This document shows, piece after piece, positions 43,569-54,120 of a DNA stretch of 55,011 nt (within the stretch, counting starts at the first letter, position 1; each line of letters opens with the position of its first letter). Source of the DNA: Acanthaster planci. Taxonomy: Eukaryota > Echinodermata > Asteroidea > Valvatida > Acanthasteridae. The DNA lies in NCBI RefSeq assembly GCF_001949145.1, contig NW_019091645.1:5134-60144 (forward strand). Direction: 5' to 3'. The position numbers and the translations under genes are program-made. The notes below the pieces were generated by a model, which was not told the origin of the DNA, did not search any database, and worked only from the letters and a program-made list of their open reading frames with translations.

Positions 43569-46363
43569 GGTAACAGGTGGACCCGTTACTCAGCCTTCCA
43601 GCAAGGTTCCGAAAAGACCTCCGACAGATCTGTGAAGAACCCTGTTCATTTATGTGGTAGGCATGTCGCCTGTTATCGATTAAGCCGGCACAGGTAGAAA
43701 CAAATACAATTCATTCGGACACATACGAAAAAACCATTTTACGAGAGGGATCGATGAGGGGGGGGGGGGCTATTTTACCATATCTTTCCAACAGCACATG
43801 AGCAAGCACAAAACCTCTTCCTAAAAATGGAAACCCAGCCATTGGATTATTTTCTGGGACGGTGATCAAGTCCTACTATTTTGAAAGCAGCTGCCAATTA
43901 ATGGTTCAAACTTATTAGTTTGCAATTGGTATAGGGTCCCCCTCTAAAGAAAGAGTCTAGATATGAACGTTTCCAAATTAAAACACGTCATTTGAGAGCC
44001 GTGTGAATCTTTCAAATGTGACATCCCGTGGAATACAGACAGCTGAACAAATAATCCTTGTGATCGGCGTGTCCAACTGCTCTCAAAATCTGATTAAAAA
44101 GGGGAGTGGGACACCTTATGAAACAATGGTAACCTGTCTCCAGAGACAAAGCACTCAGAGGCATATAGGCCTAAAGGGACCTTTCTACCAAGTAACAGTA
44201 AGGCTGAAATGGACAAACTTCATGTTGTCCAGCGCTTCTGAAAGTAAGTCAGATGTGAAGGTCCGCCGAGTCAGTTGAATTCAGACTTCAACAGTCATGA
44301 CAAATATACATATAGGCCTACTTGAATACGAAATGAGAAGTGTATTATAGATCATCAACTGTGTACTTGATGAAAGAAATCCTCTACAATAAAGTATTAT
44401 ACCTCCCACGGCAAACTTAAGTCTGACGCAGACGATAACGAAACAGGCAAATGAAGCAAGATATGAGACGGAGAGAACCCTCGCGGCTTTGTGTTGGTCA
44501 TCGTTTGATTGGAATCTGAGGAATTCTTTTGAGACATCTTGTGGGGATGCGTTAGGTAACAAGTCTAGAGTGTGTATAACAATTGGACATGGGGGGGTAC
44601 CCGTCGGTCTCATTTCTTGCTGGATATAGAAACAGGCGGAGCCGAATAATCACCGCTTTGACATGTTTTATTTTCCGTTACATTTCAGTTAAAAGCTCTC
44701 TGGATGGGTTGACCGAAAATGGAATGCTGCATTTATGGGATGATAATCAAAAAAGGCCAAATTCAACAAACACTGCAGAAATGTCCAGATTGAACAGTAA
44801 TTTCATTTGCAGTGAACAAGGATCTTCGGTGGCACTCGGCACGGTGCTCTATAAAATATTGCCCTTTAAGTGAATACGCTACAGACACTCCAAGCTACCT
44901 CATTAATGTTCCCTGGGTGATATGCAGAAGGTATCCTTGATTTGTTCGTTTGTGTCTGTTGTTTGAATGCGGAAAACTGTCTGAATATTCAGATGTAATC
45001 GACGTTCTAGAGAAGGATTACGTGCGTCGCACTATAGAACTCTACCAAAATAGAAAGCACTCTTATTTTTAGGATTGTTTTTAAGATTTCAGGTCACTTG
45101 TGAAAAATCAGCCCTCTGTGTGGGTAGTTAAAATATGCTCCAGTTTTGCCATTCTGTTGCAAAACTTACTGTTGGTAACATTACAAACTGGTACCCACGC
45201 GTCTTTCCGTACCAAGAACTAGATCCAAGAAGGATCTGCCTCGACAGGCGTAATTAAATTAGCTGAAAACCACTGCAAGTGAAAGCATCTCTCAAAGGTT
45301 CTGTTTACAGAAAGCAGTTTTGCTGGTACCAAAACTGGACACCAGCGAAAGTCTGGGTAAAATACAGAAAAAAAGACAAAAAAGGGGATGTAAGTATCTT
45401 AGCAGTTCTCTTATGTAAAGCCTGCAAGTCAGTAATTATCATAATCCACTTGCCCATATGCCATTGTTTTTCTGTTAGATTTTTCTACTAAGTTAATTTA
45501 CTTATCTCTACTTAACGAATTAACAGCTTATAAGGCAAATCGATATTTCTGGAGTCTGGGAAAAATACCATAGGACAACTCTGTGACTTAATTCCATGAA
45601 GCGCTTACGAAGCTGTTTGGAATAGGACAATGTATATGAAAAAAAAATCAAACTCAAAATAATAGGGTGCTACAAAGTGTTTCTCGAAGGCAAGAAAATG
45701 AAACAAATTGGTAAGTTACATTTTACAAAGTATTTCCACTGTGCTGCCCGATGCTACCTATCTGTGCTAAATATTATGACTCAACCTTACGCTTTGGCAA
45801 TCATTTACTTGATTTGGTAACAAACTCACTATGCTGTCGTGGATATATCTCCGTTGTGTTGGTAGTGCTAATTTATAAAAAATACGAGAGCACATACTTG
45901 CTTTGCAAAAGGAAGCCGGCTGGCATAGGCGTAAATCTGTAGTAAATTTCAAATCCAGCTGTGTTCACATGAATGCATCTGTGTTCTGATGCATCAATCA
46001 AGCCGATATGACATAATGAAGAAATGTGCAAGTAGTAATAGAATGAGCTTTCTTTTGTTCCATGTCAACAACCCAAAACTTTAAAACGGAGTTTTAAAGA
46101 CTTCGTACCGAAATTCCTACACTGCATCTAGTATTCTAATTGGACATTTAATTTATTCCTTCTTGTTCTCATACTGTCCTACATAAAACTGAATTCAAAC
46201 TGTTCGTGCCCAAGATGTTAGCGTGGAATAATAGGTTCTCCAAATCAGGAAACAAAGTAGGTGCTCTCGTAAATTTAATAAAACTAAACATTGTGGTCTA
46301 GTTGAACAAGTTCCAGTTTGATTCCAAGCAAAGGCCGAGTCCGATGTCAGCTACCCAATGGTT
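43569..46363. other. Intergenic region between the two ZP genes
   Basis: No gene supported. The left part is the promoter side of ZP gene 1, and the right part holds the 3' end of ZP gene 2. An open frame at 44281-44613 on the minus strand encodes a hydrophobic stretch, but I could not tie it to a family with confidence. Confidence 0.45.
46152..46157 (-). terminator. Candidate polyadenylation signal of ZP gene 2
   Basis: AATAAA on the minus strand, about 207 nt after the stop codon at 46364. Confidence 0.45.
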
Positions 46364-46527
46364 TTACTCTTCCACATCCATGGCCAATGGTTGGTACATG
46401 GCCAGGCGCTTACTGCGCTTGCGCATCATGACAACCAGTGTACCAAGTACCAGCACACAGCCAACCAACAGACAGACGGTTGTCAGAAGGATTGGCAGCT
46501 GGACGGACGACAGCCCTGAAGAGGCTT
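46364..46527 (-). CDS. ZP gene 2: transmembrane and tail exon
   Basis: Encodes the hydrophobic helix [20 protein letters not shown], then RKRSKR and a short tail ending in DVEE before TAA. The acceptor is TTTTTCCCCCCAG. Confidence 0.88.
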
Positions 46528-49500
46528 CTGGGGGGAAAAAAGAATGTAAATATTCACACCTTTCTAACGTTTACTAAATTGGAATAAAATTAATCAGTAT
46601 TACGTAAGCAAAGTCCAAATGAACAGGCCCAACCAAGTTCTGTATAGACCAGCCCTCCTCAGTCTATTGCAACCCAGCCCAGGTAGCAAAGAAAGGTGAC
46701 AAAGCCCAACCAACCCCAGCCCGACCAAACCAGGCCCCTATCACTCCAAGCCCAGACCGGTTGTGCAAGCCTGACCAGGCCCAGTCTAGTCCAGGCTAGC
46801 CAAACTGTCTCAAGCCTGACCAAACGCAGCCAAATCACCAAGCCAATCCGGCACAAGTGCAGCAAGCCTGACTCAGAGAACAGATAAACCAAATCAACCC
46901 CAGCCCGGCTTGGCAAGACCCTGCCCAGCCTAGCTCATCACACAACGAAAGCTATACCGATCCAATCACCTAGCCCAGCCTGACCCAACCCAACCATGCC
47001 CAGCTTGGCAAGACCCAGCCCAGCCTAGCTCAACACAACGAAACCCATACCAATCCAATCACCTAGCCCAGCCTGACCAAACCCAACCCAGTCCAGCTTG
47101 GCAAGACCCAGCCCAGCCTAGCTCAACACAACGAAACCCATACCAATCCAATCACCCAGGCCAGCCCAGATTAGTAAGCCTGACCTAGCCCAGTCCCGTC
47201 ACACCCAGCCCAGCCCTGCCCACCCCAGCCTAGCCAATCCCTGCCCCTTCCAAATCCACCCATTCTATGTCGCTCCTCTCAGTCTAGTCCCAGCTCAGTT
47301 TACTTTACCAATCAAAACTGAAGCAGATACTTGCTTAACAAGGGAAAGACAGATACCATACTTTGGGGAAAGCTAACCCCATGCCAACCCTGCCTAAACA
47401 AATCTACCCTTCAACTTTGCCCAGCCCTTCTCAACCTACAGTCAGGCTCCTCTTACTACCTTTGCCTCCTTCCTTTGCCAGTGATATGGGTCCTTGTGTG
47501 ATGGGGTAAGCCCGGGAACCGGACAAGGTGGATCTAGCACGCCGTTTGTGCATGTTCAGCAGAGATCTGACATCACCAGTTGGACATCCTAGGGCACAGC
47601 GTGAGTCGGCATCGCTGGCATTGCAGAGAATCATGTCACAGTGAATGTACACCTGCAAGAAAAACAGGCCCCAGGATGAAAAGTCCTTCCTGACACTGCA
47701 TTATGGGATTGCATGACATTTCTTGGGATTGGACGAAAAATAAACTCTGCATTAACAATAGGGGAAAAAGTACCAGTCAAATATCAATAATCTTTTTCTT
47801 CACGAGCCAGTATACGTCAATGAAGTTACAGACGAATTTGTAAAATACAAGACATATTTTATAACGTTAAAAAATCCTTAGAAAGCTCGCCAGAAGACAA
47901 AACATGACCGACAAATATCTTTTGCAAAAGGACACAATAACAACAGGCCAACAAATGAACGTGATTGGTCGATGCACAACAAATAAGCTTCAAATCCTGA
48001 TTCTGATTTGTCAAAGTCCATGGCACAAACTTAATTCTAACAGAAGGGTTCCCCAATTTTTCAATTTCTGCTCATACGCTTTACAATGTAATTTTCCGGA
48101 ATAACATTACCCCAAATTTCAAGGCAACACAGCGTGAAAAGTCGGCCTGATTTCGAGAACTTATGACACGAAAACTGATTAGAGTTTCCCTGTTCTTAAA
48201 CAACTGTGTAACAGTCCCATGATGTACTGCAATAATAATACTAATGGATATTTATAAAGCGCACACATTCACCTCCAGAAAGGGACGCTCGTGGTGCTCC
48301 ACGAAGAAAGAACAGACAGCAATACAAATGAATTTCACAAGACAGGATCATAAGCACGATTACTGGGGGATATTTATTGGGAGGTCACTCCACAGACGTG
48401 GGGCAGCTACACGAAATGATCCATCCCTCATGGTGCTAGTAAAACAAACATGATGACCTACGAATCCTCACCGTCTTATAGAGGCTGTATAAGAGGTAAA
48501 TAATTCACAACGCATGAACAGTGCAAGCTGTAGAGCACCCTCTACTTTATATGAGCAGAGCGCATGACCCCGGATGCATCTACCTACCACTGGCTGAGGA
48601 AGGGTATCTATGAAGGCAAAGACTTCTATCTCAAAACGTTCTGCGTGTGAGTCGTGGGATGGACGGAACACCAAGGTTTTGTCTTCAATGCATCTATGAG
48701 GAAAAGACGACCAAGCACATAGTTATTTCTTAAAACATCTTTGAGGGTTACATTAAACAGTTGTGACATTTACAGCCCTTTCTAATGCACAGCCATATAA
48801 ACTCACCCGTCCTGGATGAAAGTGTAGCGGTTGAAATCGTTTGAGTTGGAAGTCGGCGTGGCACGACATGTCTGCACAAACAACTCTAGGCCCGGCTCAC
48901 TCCAAGTGCGCGCCTCAAAGTACAATATGTCGCCCATCTTGAAGTTGATAGGGTAGTCCGCTGGGAGGTAGGGTGTGGCGTAATCATTGGTCCGGTACAG
49001 AAAGAGAGAGAAGTTGAAGGTTCCCAACCCTTCCTCGTAGTGATTGATTGGAGAGGTGTCGGGAAGGAAACTACAGGTGTAACGAAAACAAAATTGATAG
49101 GGCTGGTCCAACATTTGAATATTCAAATGCCCACAATGTTTACTGCATTGTACCTTGTAACACAGTGGGGCTCATCGGTCTAGTATGTCACGAAAAAGGT
49201 GACATCTGGAATGGTGCACCAACCCTTTCAGTTGTTTCTTTGTTTTTGAAGGTGCCAACCTTTTGAGTGTGACAAAGCACTCAGAAGAGTGAAGCAATGG
49301 AATAACATTTCAGATGATCTCAGCCAGGTTCAAAGTTTGTTTTATAGTTCCCTGTATTCCATTTTAAAAAAAAATTCAACTATCTTTATTGAGGTAAACC
49401 CATCCAGCAGAAGCTGATCATTTGGGGCCCTCTTTAAAAAAAGAAAAAGAAATACATCAAGATCGTAATATAAATATTACCAAGAATACACAAATATATC

Positions 49501-52500
49501 AGAACCATGCACAGAAAAAGGTTGCTCATTCTTACAAATTACCTGAAAAATTACGTTTAAAATCCAGTTAAAAATTTTTAAAAGTGAAATGAGAGGAAAA
49601 ATAAGTCTAGGTACAGGAAAAAAGGCAATCTTTGTGGAGACATCGCTTCCAGGTCAATGATGCACCAGTCTGTAGTCTTAACTATCTCGGTCTTGGTTTA
49701 CTTTCTTGCTTGGTGTAGACAAACAAAACTGACTTCATTTATGAACTTAAGATCCACTACTTTTTGGAAAACCCAACCAGTGACACATCAAGGATTCCAA
49801 CAATTGAGTAACCATAGACAGGGCAGGCACTTATGGACAGACCAGCGAGATAAGTGGTCAATTTATGACATTATAAGAAAAAGCCTCGGCCCAGTGTCAA
49901 GGCGCTGTTAAGCACAAAATTTCACACTATCAAAGACTGTGCATATAATGCCTGGTGAAAGGCAAGCTCTCCTCAGAGGAAGAATCTGCTTAACGTCATG
50001 AGCATCTGCTTAACGTCGTGAGCATCTGCTTAACGTCGTGAGCATCTGCTTAACGTCGTGAGCATCTGCTTAACGTCGTGAGCATCTGCTTAACGTCGCC
50101 ATGAATTTGTGCTCGGGGTGAGCAAATATTTCTGCTATGGTAAGCACAACTGATCTATTAAGTAGCTCCATTAACCCTAACACTCCTCAATCTTTCACCT
50201 GTTGGAGGATTGAGGAGTGTTAGGGTTAAAATGAGCCCAGGCATGTCCACCCACCTCAGTTTGGCCATGCCATCCAAGTCCATAATACACTGGGCTGTGA
50301 TGTGTATATCCAAGTCACGGGTGATATTGGCACCAGCCTCCACAGGGACAGCCTCATCATAAACAGTATTGAAGTAGATGACTTTCTCTCCTCGAATCTA
50401 CAGGAAACCCCAACACCAAAAAAACTGTTTATCGTCACTTGTTATTTCTAAACAAATTCGTGCAAGGTATAAAAGATGAAAGAATGCGGCAAAAACAGTT
50501 CAGTTTGGCTTCAGAAGCTCCTTAAAATACTGGGATGATTTGGATTCAGTACCTCCCTGAATGTCCCGCATCGGTCGTAGGTTGTAAAGATCTTGACGTG
50601 GGTGGCGTTATGGTGACTGCCGACGCAGGTGGGGTCCTGGAAATGCAGGTGATAGGCCAAGGCGTCGCCTATGACAGACCGTGGAATGTAGACAGTCATG
50701 CCAGACTCGGCGCAGTCCACTTCTGGCTGGGGAGAAGCCTCTTCAGTTATCTCTTCATCATGTGAGGAATTACAAACAAAGAGAGATTTGCAAATAGCCT
50801 TTTTGATTTATTTTCCTGCTTGATTTTTCTGTGTTTGTTTTCTTGTGTAATTAATGCTGCATAAATAATGTTGGTATTGGGAAATCTAACTGTTGAAATC
50901 ACTGGACCTGTTTTTGACGGTTTTGTTCTTCAAAGTATACCCGTAAAAAAATCAAAACGCCCGGGTCTGTGACAACTGATACTACCTGAAATTGACATCA
51001 CAATGATATACATGTACATGTATGAGTTTTTGTCACTTCATGAAACAAAGAGAAATACCAAATCTTTGTGTAGAGGAAGGTGGGGCTACTGGACCACTGA
51101 AACACATTCTTCATTCTAACCATATTCAATAATCCAGGAAAAGGATAAAAATACTCTTAAAACATGACCACAACATTTGTTTGTTTATGGCAAACGGTTA
51201 AAATCAATTACATTAATAAACTTATGAATATTAACTCATTAAAAAATAGTGGACCACATCATAAAACCTTCAAACTTGCCACCAAACGAGTATGAAATGA
51301 ACGCTGGAATTAGTACATTGATGATAAAACACTGAAATTGGCAATCGTAAGTTCAATTTTAAAAATTAATTAGAAAATTCCTATACCTTTCCTCCAGTCA
51401 GGTAATTTCTGGTTTGGGGATGTTAAGCTAAGAGTGGAATCGTTTGGTTTGGGCATTTTTATTATCCTAAATCATGATTTGAAGTTTATTTTTTAACTTA
51501 ATTTAGTTTTTCATTTGGGCCTCAATTTACATTCAGCTTAATCTCTGAAAAAATAAATATACATGTACATGTAGTTGTTTAAAAAAACGCAAATGGTCAA
51601 TATCATAACCTTTTAATTTAATTTGGTCTAAGAGTGGGCCAGTTGCCCCGATGACCCACATGCCCCACCCTCCCCTTATGTTAATGTGAAAATAAACACA
51701 TTATTGCTTGAAAACTGGGCTTACTTGTTGAGTTACTGTGTTACTTCTTACTTCAAATGTACATGTACTGAGACAGAATTGGCAAGAAAAACTCTGGATT
51801 AAAAAAATTTCGATTTTCCAGGTTTTTGTCACTTTGTGAAAATATTGATAATTGTTCTTTGCCCAAAAGCATCCCCCAAAATACCCATCTCTTGTATCCT
51901 ATATCAACAAAATGATGAACAAAGAAATCTCCAAATTATTAAATTAAAAGTTGTTAGAAAGACAAAGCCTGATGTAAAATGGTCAGTTTAGGAGCGATCT
52001 TGGAACTTGGTAATCACCAGGGAGTAGTTCAGACCAACCTTGGCTTTGTGTTGTGGGGCGTTCACCACATGTAACTCCGGCATCCTCACTGTGATGGCAA
52101 TTGTGGCTAAACCAGCCTCGGTGTGGGCAATCAGCAATGTTACTTTCATAGCCTCTGCAATAAACGTCGTCAAGGGCAATAGAACCCGATCCTTGGCCAA
52201 AGTGAGCACGACTCCAGGCACGAGTTGCAGGGGGCAAGCCAAGCATGCGACAGATGACTTGAGCATCATTAATGTCCCAACTGTCATCACAAACTGTACC
52301 CCACATGTCCCTCTGGTACACCTCAACGCGACCTTCGTTCTCAAAACTTCCATTCACGAGACGAGCCTCCACTAAAGAAACAGGAGGACACAATGTGATT
52401 CTTTGTCGTTCACTCTGACACACAAAAATCGTCAGGCAAGAACTTAAACATGCACAATCAAATGCACTGTGGGTTGTACTTATCTGATGAAATCTCTGGA

Positions 52501-54120
52501 ACCATGCAAACTTAAGATTGGATCTCATACATAATCTTTTCTGTGAGCGATCTACAATTTCAAGTTTTCAAACTTGATTCTGTTTCTCCCTTTGGGTTCA
52601 GTTTGCTAATTGCAACCTTTTCTTCATTTCCAGCTTTGCTGATAAGAGCAAGGCAACGAAACATTCTTCTATCAAAGAACTGGGTAACAACTTTGGAAAT
52701 GATCTATATTGCACATTTGTCCATACAGTACATGTATGTGCATGTTTTAAATGTTATCACATTTGCTGTGAATTACAACAATTACTCTCCCTTTGAAACA
52801 ATCCCCGCTTTTCCATTATAGATGATTATATTTATATATCGTAAAACTGTATAACTATTGGACAAGATTTTAGCTTCTTCTCTGAAAAGTTCACACTTGC
52901 TAATGCACCACGCTGTGACAAATTGACTGTGCTTTTTCCAGGGCAAAACAAGCAAAATGACATATATGTATATAGTTAGTTTGCTAGTTAGTTTGAAAGC
53001 ATTGCCTGTCACCTGACTATCTGCTGACTACAGTCTTTGACTCTTGGGTGAAGTTGTTACACTTCTTCTGGAGTTGATTTTCAGTAAATGAAATGGTAAA
53101 TCAGCGCAGTATGGAGTGTGGTGATTTTGAGCAAGATTCAAGATTATACTGACTTTCGACATACGTACATGTACGCGCAAATGTATTGAATGTGGAAATA
53201 TGGTCCCTAGAAGCGTGAAAAAGCACATAGCCATTGGTGACTGTGTTACGGATCTCTCCTGCACGTATCTGCATACCTTGAAATGAGGTGGTACTCTGAA
53301 AAAATGGAAAGGGGGTCGTTCCTTCTTCCGTTACAGCAGTTTCTGTTTCGTAAAAAAAAAATGAAATTAGAGTCTTTGCATTAATACTGGATGCTCATTT
53401 CTACCTCGTCCATATCCAGTCACATGGGTGGTTTTTTACATCGACTAGTTTTAATTAAAGACTTACCAGTGGTGCAGGAAATTTTGACTTCTAATTTGTT
53501 AGGGCTGTACTAATGCCTAACTAATGATTATGTAGCAATATATACACCGTGTTTGACATTTTGTGATTTGCAGACATCAATTTTGGCAGCATTGATTACA
53601 GAAGGCGAGACCTTCTCTGGATGACATCTGCATTCATAATATCATGCTTAATTTTTTTTATGAATACATGTATGTTCTGTATTTTATGCACCATATTTGT
53701 ATAAATGGAAATAAACAAACAAAACTTATACTGAGCAACTTAATCAATGCGTCTTCAGATTTCACTCTATACCACCTCAGAAAGCAAGTGAGGCATATTT
53801 CAAAGATAGCTAATCTAGAATGATGTACCTCAAAACAGGGGGAAAATTGATGGGTAAATCTATTTGAAAATTGGGAATTTGCAACTTATTTTTTATTTCC
53901 TACTCGAATTCTTTTCATAAACGGGAATAGAAGTGTGAAAGTTCATAGTTAGAAACTGGTGCATTTATAACCAGGAAGGGTTTTAAATGGGGATGATAAT
54001 TGATTGAGTTGAAGAGGAGGTCACATTGTCTTTATCCTTCGTCATCCAGGGGGATAGAAATGGACATACCCAACTCACCACAGTCCACTTCTGGTAGTGG
54101 AAAAGACCCCTTAATTATCT
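46364..54120 (-). CDS. ZP gene 2: SRCR-ZP membrane protein, 3' part (continues beyond window)
   Basis: Supported exons: 54120-54079 (linker), 52371-52066 (SRCR), 50752-50553, 50397-50255, 49070-48807, 48693-48588, 47652-47460 and 46527-46364. They form one open frame of 1418 nt to the TAA at 46364-46366. Domain order is linker, SRCR, acidic linker, ZP with ten cysteines, basic site HKRRARS, transmembrane helix. Four ZP exons have exactly the same lengths as in ZP gene 1 (143, 264, 106 and 193 nt), proving tandem duplication. SRCR plus ZP is the arrangement of DMBT1-like proteins, known as secreted or epithelial pattern-binding proteins; this one keeps a membrane anchor. The 5' end, with signal peptide and probably more SRCR exons, lies outside. 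Confidence 0.88.
46630..47240 (+). repeat. CCAGCC-rich minisatellite in ZP gene 2 last intron
   Basis: About 600 bp is built from CCCAGCC and CCTGACC words. Within it a higher-order unit of about 94 bp, starting GCTTGGCAAGACC (46908, 47003, 47096), is repeated nearly three times. The matching intron of ZP gene 1 has only a short, diverged CCAG-rich stretch (about 31310-31420). Confidence 0.8.
47460..50752 (-). CDS. ZP gene 2: ZP domain exons
   Basis: Exon 50752-50553 starts with an acidic linker ([13 protein letters not shown]) and ZP-N ([18 protein letters not shown]). 50397-50255 carries [10 protein letters not shown]. 49070-48807 carries [20 protein letters not shown] and [14 protein letters not shown]. 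48693-48588 carries [20 protein letters not shown]. 47652-47460 carries [17 protein letters not shown] and the furin-like HKRRARS. Cysteine spacing is the same as in ZP gene 1. Unlike ZP gene 1, there is no long Thr-rich stalk before ZP-N. Confidence 0.92.
48222..48450 (-). repeat. SINE-like interspersed repeat
   Basis: On the minus strand the element ends GCGCTTTATAAATATCC followed by ATTAGTATTATTATT, the sort of 3' end with a short repeat tail found on many SINEs. It lies within an intron of ZP gene 2. Confidence 0.4.
49981..50099 (+). repeat. 20-bp minisatellite
   Basis: Six copies of a 20-bp unit (ATCTGCTTAACGTCGTGAGC), five almost identical, in an intron of ZP gene 2. Confidence 0.92.
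50171..50229. repeat. Perfect inverted repeat (hairpin) in ZP gene 2 intron
   Basis: The left arm 50171-50191 and right arm 50209-50229 are perfectly complementary over 21 bp, with a 17-base loop. The right arm ends about 25 bases from the donor of exon 50397-50255, so the transcript could fold next to the splice site. Confidence 0.9.
50753..52065 (-). other. ZP gene 2 intron between SRCR and ZP exons
   Basis: No coding signal. Parts of it (about 51650-52010) are homologous to the last 580 bases of the window, consistent with a duplicated SRCR unit. It holds TACATGTA words at 51008-51020, 51559-51572 and 51758. Confidence 0.6.
52066..52371 (-). CDS. ZP gene 2: SRCR domain exon
   Basis: 306-nt phase 1-1 exon encoding one scavenger receptor cysteine-rich domain. 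It starts [20 protein letters not shown] and continues [60 protein letters not shown] and [12 protein letters not shown]. Six cysteines are present, as expected for a group A type SRCR domain, which is usually encoded over more than one exon; here it is a single exon, the usual layout for group B, whose members have eight cysteines. The acceptor is GTTTCTTTAG and the donor GTGAAC. Confidence 0.93.
52372..54078 (-). other. ZP gene 2 intron upstream of the SRCR exon
   Basis: 1.7-kb AT-rich intron without recognisable coding sequence or a clear repeat element. Confidence 0.5.
54079..54120 (-). CDS. ZP gene 2: linker exon before SRCR
   Basis: 42-nt exon encoding [13 protein letters not shown] plus one base. 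It has the same unusual acceptor (ATGATGAAG) and the same PEVDC end as the linker at the start of exon 50752-50553, and the surrounding intron is also related. Confidence 0.72.

Noticed and set aside
44281-44613. Minus-strand open frame with a hydrophobic stretch slightly like a CD225/dispanin membrane segment
   Set aside because: The similarity is only a short hydrophobic pattern. No second membrane segment, conserved cysteines or matching splice partners were found.
46696-46916. Open frames on both strands inside the CCAGCC minisatellite
   Set aside because: Low-complexity translations of a tandem repeat within an intron.
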